A stretch of DNA of 42,385 nt from a virus. Each line of letters opens with the position of its first letter. The stretch's first letter is position 1. A model generated the notes under the pieces. That model did no database searches. It saw only the letters and a program-made list of their open reading frames with translations, and had not been told where the DNA came from. The position numbers were made by a program, and so were the translations under genes. Positions 1-6,348 of this stretch are shown piece by piece. The stretch is from positions 1 through 42,385 of the IMG/VR virus record IMGVR_UViG_3300010401_000809. One strand, 5' to 3'.

Positions 1-1299
1 TTAGTGGACTACGATCGTTTCATTTTTCGGTTTTCGCACAATTTCGCACAATTGATTTCCAACACGGTCGACCGCTTCGCGCTTCATCGGATCCTCCGAT
101 TGGATGTAGATGAACTGCGTCTCCACGTCGGCATGGCCCACGATGTCAGCGATCGCCCTTGCGGGGATGCCGGCCGAGTGGGCAAGAGTCTGAAACGTTC
201 TTCTAAACGTTAACCAGGTTGCATGAGGGACTCCGATGGCGTCACACGCCGGGAAGACGTGGCGCCGGAGAATGTTGTTGGAGTTTTCCAAGCGATTGGT
301 TCGTGTCCCAAAGACCAGGTCTTCGGGTTTTCGCTTCCGTGCGCGGCCGACCCAATCCTGGATCAGCTCGAGTACCCAAGGGTGCACGTCAATCGCGCGG
401 AGACCCGCTTCGGTTTTCGGAGTATCGATCGTGCCCAGGTAGGAAGCCTGAGCCACCGTAATCCGTCCGAAACGCCTGTCGCCGGCCGCCGCCACAGCGA
501 CGTCGCACAATCGGAGTGCGAGCAGTTCGCCGCGGCGCATGCCGCTCGTGATGGCGAGGGCCGCCATCACCTTTGCTTTACCGGACAGCGCCCCGATCAG
601 GAGGCCCGCCTGTTCGGCCGACAGCGCCCACTTCGCAAACTTCGGTTTCAGCTTGGGAAGACGGACGCCTTCAACAGGATTAAACGGCACGCCGGTTCTG
701 GGATCGACCGGCTGCCGGTACCACTCGAGGGCAGACTTCATCACGGCCCGCAACACTCCCCGTATGTCATGAAGAGTGTGTGCGGAGTACTCCTGCCGCG
801 CCTGGCCGGACTGATAGCCGGCCTCGCGCAGCTCCGTGAAGAAGCGCTGGATGTTGGCGGTTGTCAGTTCCGAGACAAGTCCCGGACCAAACCGCGGAGT
901 CAGATGGACGTCCAGGATGGTTTTGCGGCCCACCCGGGTCGATAATTTTTCGTACATCGGTAGAATGTCCCGTTCGTAACGGGCGGCGAGTTCACTGAAG
1001 TTCGGGATCTGCAGGGGAGGTGGAAGGACCACCTGCCGGGCGGCAGCGAGCCGATCGGCAAGCGTGGACTCGGCATCGCGTTTCGATACGCCGGCGCCGA
1101 GTTTTTCGTACTTCATCACGCGCCGCTTTTCTCCGGCGTCGTTGAAGACGGTTTCCCACCAACGGATTGCTAATCCTTGCTTCAGCTCCACAAGCGCACC
1201 CGTCCCGTAAGGACGAGGTTGCTTTCGTCGAGCCATGAGAGAGATAAACCTTTCCCTCATTGACGCACGTTGTTCTGGTGCGGACGGGATTCTATCCAC
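1..1299 (-). CDS. int: Tyrosine recombinase, phage integrase
   Basis: A 432-residue integrase that would join phage and host DNA at the att sites. The N-terminal arm-binding part (about residues 25-90) is followed by a SAM-like core-binding domain (about 100-200) and the catalytic domain. Visible catalytic residues are R255 (SGMRRGE), K295 (TPKT), R366 (LTFRRT), H389 (VGH) and the nucleophile Y398 (FIYIQ). The first His of the usual HxxR box is Leu363; I recall similar WLT-type boxes in other integrases, so this need not mean loss of activity. The start is GTG at 1299 behind GGGAGGGTC; ATG at 1260 and 1236 are alternatives. It is the last gene of the leftward operon headed by the XRE repressor, just after the excisionase. 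Confidence 0.95.
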   Translation of the reverse strand: MDRIPSAPEQRASMRERFISLMARRKQPRPYGTGALVELKQGLAIRWWETVFNDAGEKRRVMKYEKLGAGVSKRDAESTLADRLAAARQVVLPPPLQIPNFSELAARYERDILPMYEKLSTRVGRKTILDVHLTPRFGPGLVSELTTANIQRFFTELREAGYQSGQARQEYSAHTLHDIRGVLRAVMKSALEWYRQPVDPRTGVPFNPVEGVRLPKLKPKFAKWALSAEQAGLLIGALSGKAKVMAALAITSGMRRGELLALRLCDVAVAAAGDRRFGRITVAQASYLGTIDTPKTEAGLRAIDVHPWVLELIQDWVGRARKRKPEDLVFGTRTNRLENSNNILRRHVFPACDAIGVPHATWLTFRRTFQTLAHSAGIPARAIADIVGHADVETQFIYIQSEDPMKREAVDRVGNQLCEIVRKPKNETIVVH

Positions 1300-1366
1300 G
1301 ACCCTCCCGTGTTCACGAGATATCTTTTAGTTTTCGAAACGGCTTACAAACACAAACGGACGGAAA

Positions 1367-1606
1367 CTACCTCTTGCCGCCCCGTTGGCGGTCAATCCAG
1401 GCTTTCAAACGGGACTCTTCAAAGCGTGTGTACCGGCCTACCTTCACGTAAGGCAGGGGGTTGGCGGCTTTCGGTGTGGCGTGTTGGTAGACCCAGCTGG
1501 GAGCGACAGAGAGCAGCTCCGCGGCCTCCTCGACAGTAAGGAGTTGCTCGACTTCGGCGGGTGCCGAATCCACGACCCGAGGAAACGCCGATTCCACGCG
1601 ACTCAT
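1367..1606 (-). CDS. xis: Excisionase-type HTH protein
   Basis: A 79-residue protein with one MerR-like winged helix of the HTH_17 excisionase family at about residues 22-72: LTVEEAAELLSVAPSWVYQH forms the helix-turn-helix, followed by the wing KVGRYTRFEESRLKAWI. Such proteins bend att DNA and steer integrase towards excision. An AGAGG sequence stands before the ATG at 1606. It lies 67 bases upstream of int on the same strand, which fits a paired integration-excision role. It could also act as a small transcription factor. Confidence 0.85.
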   Translation of the reverse strand: MSRVESAFPRVVDSAPAEVEQLLTVEEAAELLSVAPSWVYQHATPKAANPLPYVKVGRYTRFEESRLKAWIDRQRGGKR

Positions 1607-1745
1607 TAAACAGACCTCTTCTGGGACGGAGAACAGACAGAATGGAGGGGCTACACATCCACAGTCACTCTGCCGAAAATCGAGGGGAATGCCCGCAAAG
1701 CACTCCCCTCACCTCGACGAAAAAAAGACGACTCAACCAAAACGA

Positions 1746-1818
1746 TTGCGACGACGGGATTTGAACCCATGACCTCCAAGTTATGAGCCTGGCAAGCTGA
1801 CCTCTGCTCTACGCCGCG
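1746..1818 (-). tRNA. tRNA-Met (CAT), initiator-like
   Basis: A 73-nt cloverleaf reads leftward. Acceptor CGCGGCG pairs with CGTCGCA except for a C1-A72 mismatch; D stem GAGC/GCTT; anticodon stem CCAGG/CTTGG with loop CTCATAA (anticodon CAT); variable loop AGGTC; T arm ATGGG-TTCAAAT-CCCGT; discriminator A at 1746. C1-A72 and the A11-T24 pair are hallmarks of bacterial initiator tRNA-fMet. The third hallmark, three G-C pairs next to the anticodon loop, is missing (A29-T41, G30-T40, G31-C39). CCA is not encoded. It lies between the excisionase gene and the 103-residue gene, so it is phage-borne or part of an attachment site. Confidence 0.9.
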
Positions 1819-1828
1819 AGAAACATTG

Positions 1829-2140
1829 CTACGCCAGGTTGGGCTCCCAGTGGGCGTCCGGAAGCGTCCAGACGTTGTCCTCTCCGTAGGGCAGCCCGAT
1901 CTTCCCGGCGATCGCGTTGATATAGCCGACCTTTTTGGACGGATCGGTTTCGTAGGCATTTTTTCGGAGCACTTCCACAAAGCCCGACAAGCTCATGCCG
2001 TAGTAGGCCGCGACGATCTCTTCCGGGATTTCCCCAGACAAGCCCATCTCGGGAGTGATGTAATCACCCACCCTTTTCTCCAGCTGGAGCTTGCGAACTT
2101 TTTCCTCGAGCTCTCTGAGTTTTTCTTCAGTGCTGGCCAA
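1829..2140 (-). CDS. Small phage protein with N-terminal coiled coil
   Basis: 103 residues, function not recognised. Residues 3-25 are charged and heptad-like (EEKLRELEEKVRKLQLEKR), suggesting a coiled coil; the rest is mixed and hydrophilic. The start is a TTG at 2140, one base after the stop of the upstream 53-residue gene, with AAAGGCGG as a ribosome binding site, so translation is probably coupled. It ends 10 bases before the tRNA gene. Expressed in the same leftward run as the repressor and integrase. Confidence 0.7.
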   Translation of the reverse strand: MASTEEKLRELEEKVRKLQLEKRVGDYITPEMGLSGEIPEEIVAAYYGMSLSGFVEVLRKNAYETDPSKKVGYINAIAGKIGLPYGEDNVWTLPDAHWEPNLA

Positions 2141-2141
2141 T

Positions 2142-2303
2142 TTACGCCGCCTTTCTCTCGCCGGGATCCGGATCGTCGTACTCGGCGGATGGTTTGGGTT
2201 TAAGGAACACGGCGCCGATGAAGACGCCCATGCAGAAACCGGCGAGAACTGAGGAGAAGATGACGACAGCGAGCAACACGTGGAGGTCAGAGAGGTTATC
2301 CAT
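2142..2303 (-). CDS. Small single-span membrane protein
   Basis: 53 residues, starting at ATG 2303 behind GGAGGTCCC. A short polar N-terminus (MDNLSDLH) is followed by one long hydrophobic segment (about residues 9-34, VLLAVVIFSSVLAGFCMGVF and on) and a short charged tail ending KPKPSAEYDDPDPGERKAA. It overlaps the upstream 94-residue gene by 8 bases and is followed directly by the TTG of the next gene. Small membrane proteins in a repressor-integrase operon are often superinfection exclusion or immunity factors; here this is inference only. Confidence 0.7.
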   Translation of the reverse strand: MDNLSDLHVLLAVVIFSSVLAGFCMGVFIGAVFLKPKPSAEYDDPDPGERKAA

Positions 2304-2580
2304 GGGACCTCCGGATGTTGCCGGCGCGGCGGTTGCCTTCCCGCTCGCGCCGCTTCCGATCGATATAGCGCTGCCGTTTGCGCAGCGCGCTGAATTTCTT
2401 GCCGAGGGGGCTGCGCGAGTCGCGGGGTGACACGAACTTCTTGCCGGCCGCGAGCATCTTTTCGGCCTGGTCGAGCTCCTTCGCCGCGGTTAGCAGCCTT
2501 TCGTGGCCCGTGAGCTCGCCGGCGTCGCGCCGCCGCCGCATTTCCTCGGGAGGGAGAAGTTCGCCCGTACGGCTATCCAT
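2296..2580 (-). CDS. Small basic hydrophilic protein
   Basis: 94 residues, very rich in Arg, Lys and Glu, with no membrane segment and no recognised domain. The start ATG at 2580 overlaps the stop of the upstream membrane-protein gene by 8 bases (ATGGATAG), and its own stop overlaps the next start by 8 bases, an unusual repeated junction. The C-terminal third (LRKRQRYIDRKRREREGNRR) could bind nucleic acid. Tight packing between two membrane-protein genes supports that it is translated. Confidence 0.65.
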   Translation of the reverse strand: MDSRTGELLPPEEMRRRRDAGELTGHERLLTAAKELDQAEKMLAAGKKFVSPRDSRSPLGKKFSALRKRQRYIDRKRREREGNRRAGNIRRSHG

Positions 2581-2752
2581 TGCGCTTGACCTTCCGGTAG
2601 AGCTTGCACAGGAGAAACACGGCGATGCTCACGGCCACAGCGAGCCAGCCGGCGTCGGATCTTGTCATGACGCCCTCGAAGACGACCAGCAGGACAAGCA
2701 CACCTATGACCGCAAGAAGGGCAACGAGGGTATCGGCCACATCGGCCGTCAT
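2573..2752 (-). CDS. Small two-span membrane protein
   Basis: 59 residues. Two hydrophobic segments, about 7-26 (DTLVALLAVIGVLVLLVVF) and 35-48 (WLAVAVSIAVFLLC), are joined by a short loop (EGVMTRSDAG) and followed by a basic tail (KLYRKVKRNG). The start ATG at 2752 shares ATGA with the stop of the XRE repressor gene, so the two are translationally coupled. This coupling suggests expression in the lysogen. A holin-like or exclusion role is possible but nothing in the sequence decides it. Confidence 0.7.
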   Translation of the reverse strand: MTADVADTLVALLAVIGVLVLLVVFEGVMTRSDAGWLAVAVSIAVFLLCKLYRKVKRNG

Positions 2753-2997
2753 GACGCCTTTCTTCCCTTGGCTTTAGAAGGCTCGGTTAACAGGTCTTCC
2801 ATGGGCACATCGAGGACATCCGCGACCTTTTTCACTGTGGGCGGATGTTGGTTTTTCCCAGTTAAGACGTGGGAGATGGTTGCCTGAGAGACGGATTCTT
2901 CGTCCCCGAAGCGTTCGCGGATTTGATCGGCAACCCAGCCTTGGGATTTGCCGAGGAGCATCAGTTTGCGTTGAAGCTTTTCGAAAGCGTAGTGCAT
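2749..2997 (-). CDS. XRE-family repressor (Cro/CI-like)
   Basis: 82 residues, almost all of it one five-helix HTH_XRE domain: LGKSQGWVADQIRERFG, then VSQATISHVLTGKNQ as the recognition region, then TVKKVADVLDVPMEDLLTEP. There is no CI-type dimerisation or cleavage domain, so it resembles Cro or the short repressors of many small phages. Its ATG at 2997 lies 8 bases after a CAGAAT -10 with no Shine-Dalgarno, so its mRNA is probably leaderless. The promoter carries one half of the palindrome found at the early promoter, consistent with autoregulation. Confidence 0.9.
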   Translation of the reverse strand: MHYAFEKLQRKLMLLGKSQGWVADQIRERFGDEESVSQATISHVLTGKNQHPPTVKKVADVLDVPMEDLLTEPSKAKGRKAS

Positions 2998-3004
2998 TGG
3001 GCGG

Positions 3005-3035
3005 TATTCTGCACATTATTACGTATAAGCGTCAA
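3005..3035 (-). promoter_or_regulatory. Leftward promoter of the repressor operon with operator half-site
   Basis: Read leftward: TTGACG (3035-3030), an 18-base spacer, CAGAAT as -10 (plus-strand ATTCTG, 3006-3011), then 8 bases to the ATG at 2997. The sequence GTGCAGAAT (3014-3006) equals one arm of the palindrome at 4503-4523, and the spacer starts with CTTAT in both promoters. No ribosome binding site is present. Confidence 0.7.
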
Positions 3036-3082
3036 TCAGTATTTTTTAGCGCAGCCCGTTTTCTCTGGCAGGATTTCTTTTC

Positions 3083-3565
3083 GTGCTGAAGCTAAACGAC
3101 ATCGCGCAGGTTCAGGAGAAGCTTCTTCGAATCCGGGAGAAGGAGAACCCAGGAGTTAGCGTTCGAGAGTTCGCCAGAAAGGCGAGGATCAGCCCAAACC
3201 AAGTCGCGCGCATGGAGGGCCGGCTTACCCAACACAACTACAAGCGAGATCCCGGTGCAAGCCCCACAATCGAGCGTCTGCGACTCTATCTAGCGGCCTG
3301 CAATTACACGCTGGGTAAATTCTTTTCCGAGATCGAAAAGGTGAGCTACCCGGAAAACATCAGCGACGATCACGCGGAACTCCACGGTAGATTGCAGAGT
3401 CTTCTCGATTCCGGAGAAGACGCGGAGCGCCGAATAAAAGAGCAGCTTCAACTTCTCGAGATCTGGTTAGTACAGGGCCACCCCACCGGGCGGGAGGGGA
3501 AGGATTCCAAGGAAGGGCTCGTGACAGGACGTCACAAACGAAAACAAACAAGGAAGGCCGGTTGA
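3083..3565 (+). CDS. HTH transcription regulator, divergent from the repressor
   Basis: 160 residues with an XRE-like HTH at about residues 25-88 (VSVREFARKARISPNQVARM, then a longer second half PTIERLRLYLAACNYTLGKF), followed by a charged helical segment and a basic tail (GRHKRKQTRKAG). The start is GTG at 3083 with AGGA ten bases upstream. It is divergent from the 82-residue XRE gene across an 85-base control region, the classic layout of a lysis-lysogeny switch. Which of the two keeps lysogeny cannot be told from sequence. Confidence 0.8.
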   Translation: MLKLNDIAQVQEKLLRIREKENPGVSVREFARKARISPNQVARMEGRLTQHNYKRDPGASPTIERLRLYLAACNYTLGKFFSEIEKVSYPENISDDHAELHGRLQSLLDSGEDAERRIKEQLQLLEIWLVQGHPTGREGKDSKEGLVTGRHKRKQTRKAG

Positions 3566-3705
3566 GGGGTAACCACTACAGTGCATCCGCGCTGCAGGAA
3601 TACCTGCGTCAAGAGCGAAGCGCGATCGCTGTCTTGACCGAGCGGCACCTGGTGTATTGCGAGGGGTGTCGGAAGAAGCTCGCCGACACCATACGAAAGT
3701 CGTAA
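3562..3705 (+). CDS. 47-residue protein with CxxC motif
   Basis: A short gene starting at TTG 3562, which shares TTGA with the stop of the HTH gene, and preceded by GGAAGG. The protein has a basic helical N-terminus (SALQEYLRQERSAIAVLTER) and then HLVYCEGCRKKLADTIRKS, a small Cys-x2-Cys element with a nearby His that may bind zinc. Coupling to the HTH regulator suggests a partner or modulator role. Function unknown. Confidence 0.6.
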   Translation: MRGNHYSASALQEYLRQERSAIAVLTERHLVYCEGCRKKLADTIRKS

Positions 3706-3735
3706 GGCTATTCGACTGGAGGTTGAATCGCGATA

Positions 3736-4446
3736 TCAGAAGTCGGCGCGGTGTTTGAAAATTTCCTTGCAGGGCCCTTCCATGGCCGCCAGCATCGTGG
3801 TAGCCCACGGAGTCACTGCCAGAAAGATCGGGATCGGCGACAAGTCCGCCGCGGCCGGCATCGCCTTCCCGCTGGCCGGACGTCCTTCAACGAGGCCCGC
3901 CACGATCAGTCCTGTCAAGCGGTCCACAAACCCCTGTCCAGTTTTTATTTTCACCTGCAACAGGTACGCCGAGACTCGATGTGAGAAGAAATGCTCCGGA
4001 AAAGTAAAGGCCGTCTGTGCCTCTAAGATGCCTTCCGTGACAAGCATCGAACTGAAGAGGCACCGTAGGTATGGATCCTCCCCTTCATCCTCTTCGTCCC
4101 AGCTCTCGCTCTCTTGGAGTTCCCGGCTTCGCATTTGCTGTAGATAGAAATGCGCGCAGGCTGCAGCTTCAAAGACGACAACGTCAAACGAGGGGACGCT
4201 CTTTATTATTCCCGTTTTTCTGAAGGACTCGTCGACCCTATCTCCTAGTCGCCCTGCAAGGTGCAACGACAACAGCGCCACACCTGCCGCCGCGCGCACC
4301 TCATGATCGGCAATGCGAGAGCAGTATGCCTCGATCGCTCGGCCATTTATACGATCTCCGTCCCTGAGTTCGGCGACGTAATTTTGAAGCTCAGTTCCTC
4401 GCGGCGTCCCGCGTAGTTTGCGCGCTAAAACCTCCAGCCATTTCAC
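3736..4446 (-). CDS. Unknown 236-residue protein, moron candidate
   Basis: A soluble, mostly helical protein without a recognised domain. An acidic stretch (SESWDEEDEGEDPY) divides a helical N-terminal half from a C-terminal half rich in Ala, Leu and Pro. It reads against both flanking rightward genes and has its own 5' region (4447-4493) next to the early-operon operator, so the same repressor might influence it. Position between regulator and early operon, opposite in strand, is typical of morons (lysogenic conversion or superinfection immunity genes). No function is assigned. Confidence 0.7.
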   Translation of the reverse strand: MKWLEVLARKLRGTPRGTELQNYVAELRDGDRINGRAIEAYCSRIADHEVRAAAGVALLSLHLAGRLGDRVDESFRKTGIIKSVPSFDVVVFEAAACAHFYLQQMRSRELQESESWDEEDEGEDPYLRCLFSSMLVTEGILEAQTAFTFPEHFFSHRVSAYLLQVKIKTGQGFVDRLTGLIVAGLVEGRPASGKAMPAAADLSPIPIFLAVTPWATTMLAAMEGPCKEIFKHRADF

Positions 4447-4493
4447 AGCTGCGAACTCTACACAAGGGTTAGAGAGACACTTAAAAATACTTA

Positions 4494-4523
4494 TTGACTC
4501 TTATTCTGCACATCGTGCAGAAT
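4494..4523 (+). promoter_or_regulatory. Early-operon promoter with palindromic operator
   Basis: TTGACT (4494-4499), 18-base spacer, CAGAAT (4518-4523). A perfect inverted repeat ATTCTGCAC (4503-4511) / ATC / GTGCAGAAT (4515-4523) covers the spacer and -10, so a bound repressor would block polymerase. The 12-mer TATTCTGCACAT (4502-4513) recurs at 3005-3016 in the repressor promoter. Confidence 0.8.
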
Positions 4524-4533
4524 GCCGCTCACG

Positions 4534-4797
4534 ATGAACAACACGCCACGCCGCACTCCCAAACAGGCCGATTTCTACCGCATGCTCCTGGAGTCTTCGA
4601 GCGCCACTGTTGACCCCAACACGTTTCATCAGTCCGTCGAGCAAGAGCTGCGATTCGTCACATTCAAAACCCGCAACGGATCCGTTATCGACGTAGTGGT
4701 GCGTGCGAACGGGAAGAAGACCGCGCGAGTCCAGGCGCAGCAGCTTGTGGAGAGCGGGGAACTGTGTAGTGGGCTGAAGTTTGTGGAGGTGAGTTGA
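4534..4797 (+). CDS. First gene of the early operon, unknown
   Basis: 87 residues from ATG 4534 (MNNTPRRTPKQADFYRM). An in-frame ATG at 4522 overlaps the -10 hexamer, so 4534 is preferred; it lies 10 bases after the -10 and has no Shine-Dalgarno, pointing to a leaderless transcript. The N-terminus is basic, followed by a compact alpha/beta region (LRFVTFKTRNGSVIDVVVRA). As the first product of lytic growth it may be a host-takeover or regulatory protein; I do not recognise the family. Confidence 0.65.
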   Translation: MNNTPRRTPKQADFYRMLLESSSATVDPNTFHQSVEQELRFVTFKTRNGSVIDVVVRANGKKTARVQAQQLVESGELCSGLKFVEVS

Positions 4798-5051
4798 TGC
4801 GTAGGACAAAGCGTTTCCAGATCGGCGACGTCGTGCTGATCGAACGCCCGAAAGGAAAGTCCGGGCAATGCTTGTCGTTTCACGCGGAGATCACTGGAGA
4901 GGAATACGACCGTCCCAACGGCCGCATCACACGCTTCCAACTTCGCCGTCGTGTCTACGGAAGACAGGGGCCACGCCTGATCGGTCCGATCCTTATTAAG
5001 CGGCGCGGTGAGATTCATTCCCTTGTTGCGCGGAACGGAATTCCGGCATGA
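4797..5051 (+). CDS. Small basic early protein
   Basis: 84 residues, beta-rich (FQIGDVVLIERPKGKSGQ, then ITRFQLRRRVYGRQGPRLIG), possibly an SH3-like or OB-like small barrel. ATG 4797 overlaps the upstream stop as TGATG and is preceded by GGAGGTG. The TTG at 4794 is an unlikely alternative. Function unknown; net positive charge would allow nucleic acid contact. Confidence 0.65.
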   Translation: MRRTKRFQIGDVVLIERPKGKSGQCLSFHAEITGEEYDRPNGRITRFQLRRRVYGRQGPRLIGPILIKRRGEIHSLVARNGIPA

Positions 5052-5284
5052 GCCGCTTCTACGACATTGAAATCGAACCTGCCGACGCGCGCCAACGCTT
5101 CGCCCAGGGAGAGAAGGTCTACGTACAGTGTCAGGCCTGCCGCCGTGAGGAACTGCACACGGTTACCGGATTCACGAGCGACGGTTTTCTCGCAGTTCAC
5201 GACGGCATCCTTGAGCTCGAAAAATCTCCGAATCACCCAACGCGCTACCTGGTGACCCGCTTTTTCCGAAAGGAGCTCGCGTGA
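5048..5284 (+). CDS. Small early protein with CxxC
   Basis: 78 residues, starting with an ATGA overlap to the previous gene. A Cys pair in VQCQACRREELHTV could be half of a zinc site or a redox pair; no second pair is present, so zinc binding would need dimerisation. The rest alternates short strands (VTGFTSDGFLAVHDG) and a basic C-terminus. Part of the tightly coupled early operon; no function known. Confidence 0.65.
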   Translation: MSRFYDIEIEPADARQRFAQGEKVYVQCQACRREELHTVTGFTSDGFLAVHDGILELEKSPNHPTRYLVTRFFRKELA

Positions 5285-5604
5285 ACACCATCGAGATCCA
5301 CTACCGCCTGATCGTGATCCGCGAGCGGCTCGAGCAACTCCAGGGCGACCTCATTGTCATCGGCGACGAACTCCACAGCGGAATCGCACTGCGGATCCTG
5401 GGGACGGCCGAGCGGAAATTGCACGAAGCGGCCGAGGGCCTGCAGGCCGTAGCCACAGCGAACAGTCCGACGGCGATGCTTGAAGCGTCGCTATTCAATC
5501 TCGAGGAGCGCCGGCAGTGTGCCGCTACCGGTGCGGACGTCCTCCCTTTCCGGGCACACAAACAAGAACGCCGGCTGACCGATGACAACGGCCAGCCGGC
5601 TTAA
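5281..5604 (+). CDS. Helical early protein
   Basis: 107 residues from GTG 5281, sharing GTGA with the upstream stop. The first 80 residues are predicted helical and amphipathic (YRLIVIRERLEQLQGDLIVI; then LRILGTAERKLHEAAEGLQ), compatible with a small helical bundle; the tail is polar. The last codons encode a strong RNA hairpin (5570-5600). It is followed after 42 bases by the Rad52-like gene. Function unknown. Confidence 0.65.
   Translation: MNTIEIHYRLIVIRERLEQLQGDLIVIGDELHSGIALRILGTAERKLHEAAEGLQAVATANSPTAMLEASLFNLEERRQCAATGADVLPFRAHKQERRLTDDNGQPA
5570..5600 (+). other. RNA hairpin at end of gene, before the recombination module
   Basis: GCCGGCTG (5570-5577) pairs with CAGCCGGC (5593-5600), with an inner ACCG/CGG pairing, immediately before the TAA stop. 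There is no T run, so it is not a typical terminator; it might slow ribosomes or shape mRNA decay between this gene and the annealing protein. Confidence 0.5.
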
Positions 5605-5646
5605 CGGGTAAACGAACGAAACAACAACGACGGGAGCGTACACGAA

Positions 5647-6348
5647 ATGAACCGACAACTTTTAGAGAAACTTTTTGATCCTGGGCAGATCCGGCAACGC
5701 AGGGGCGACGACGGCAAGACGTACGAGTACATCGAGGGCGCCGCGATCGTGCAACGTCTCAATGACGCGTTCGAGTCCGCCTGGTCCTTCGAGGTCCTGG
5801 AGCACCGCATCCTCGACAACGAAGTCGTGGTCCTTGGGAAGCTGCTCGCCGGCGGCGTCGAGAAGATGCAGTTTGGCGCCTCGCAGATCACGCGCAGAAC
5901 GAGAGACAAGAGCATCATCTCGATCGGCGACGATTTGAAGATTGCCGCGACGGACTCCCTGAAGAAGTGCGCGACGTTGCTGGGCATCGGCCTGCAGCTC
6001 TACTTCAAGAAAGATACGGCGCCGGCGCAAGCCGTGAAGCCCGCGCGGCCGGCCGCGGCCGCTGCGCCGAAAACGGAACAGCCGGTGCGATCGATTCGCG
6101 CGGACGTGGCAACGGTCAGGGCGGCGATCGCCGCCACTCCTCCTGCTTCTGTTGCCGAATCCGATCGCATCACCGCGAAGCAGATCGCCGCCATCACGAC
6201 GTTGGCGACGGCTCGCGGTTGGGGCCAGCGGGGACTGCGCGACCACACCATGGAGCGCTACCAGCGCATGCCCGACCAACTGACGAAGGACGAGGCCGCC
6301 CTGCTGATCAACCGCCTGCAGCTGCAGCAGCAGCCGGTGCGCGCATGA
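5647..6348 (+). CDS. Rad52/Rad22-like single-strand annealing protein
   Basis: 233 residues. The Rad52 core covers about residues 7-120: AIVQRLNDAFESAWSFEVLE, then GVEKMQFGAS and IGDDLKIAATDSLKKCATLL, a pattern well known from phage Rad52-like annealases. A low-complexity Ala/Pro linker (about 125-165) leads to a C-terminal element (ITAKQIAAITTLATARGWGQ) often found after such cores. The protein would coat ssDNA and anneal complementary strands during phage recombination and replication. It is coupled by ATGA to the exonuclease gene, giving an annealase-exonuclease pair analogous to lambda Red. Confidence 0.9.
   Translation: MNRQLLEKLFDPGQIRQRRGDDGKTYEYIEGAAIVQRLNDAFESAWSFEVLEHRILDNEVVVLGKLLAGGVEKMQFGASQITRRTRDKSIISIGDDLKIAATDSLKKCATLLGIGLQLYFKKDTAPAQAVKPARPAAAAAPKTEQPVRSIRADVATVRAAIAATPPASVAESDRITAKQIAAITTLATARGWGQRGLRDHTMERYQRMPDQLTKDEAALLINRLQLQQQPVRA

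Noticed and set aside
5967-6344. 5' extension of the exonuclease gene
   Set aside because: It lies out of frame over the Rad52-like gene; the ATG at 6345 with ATGA overlap is the better start.
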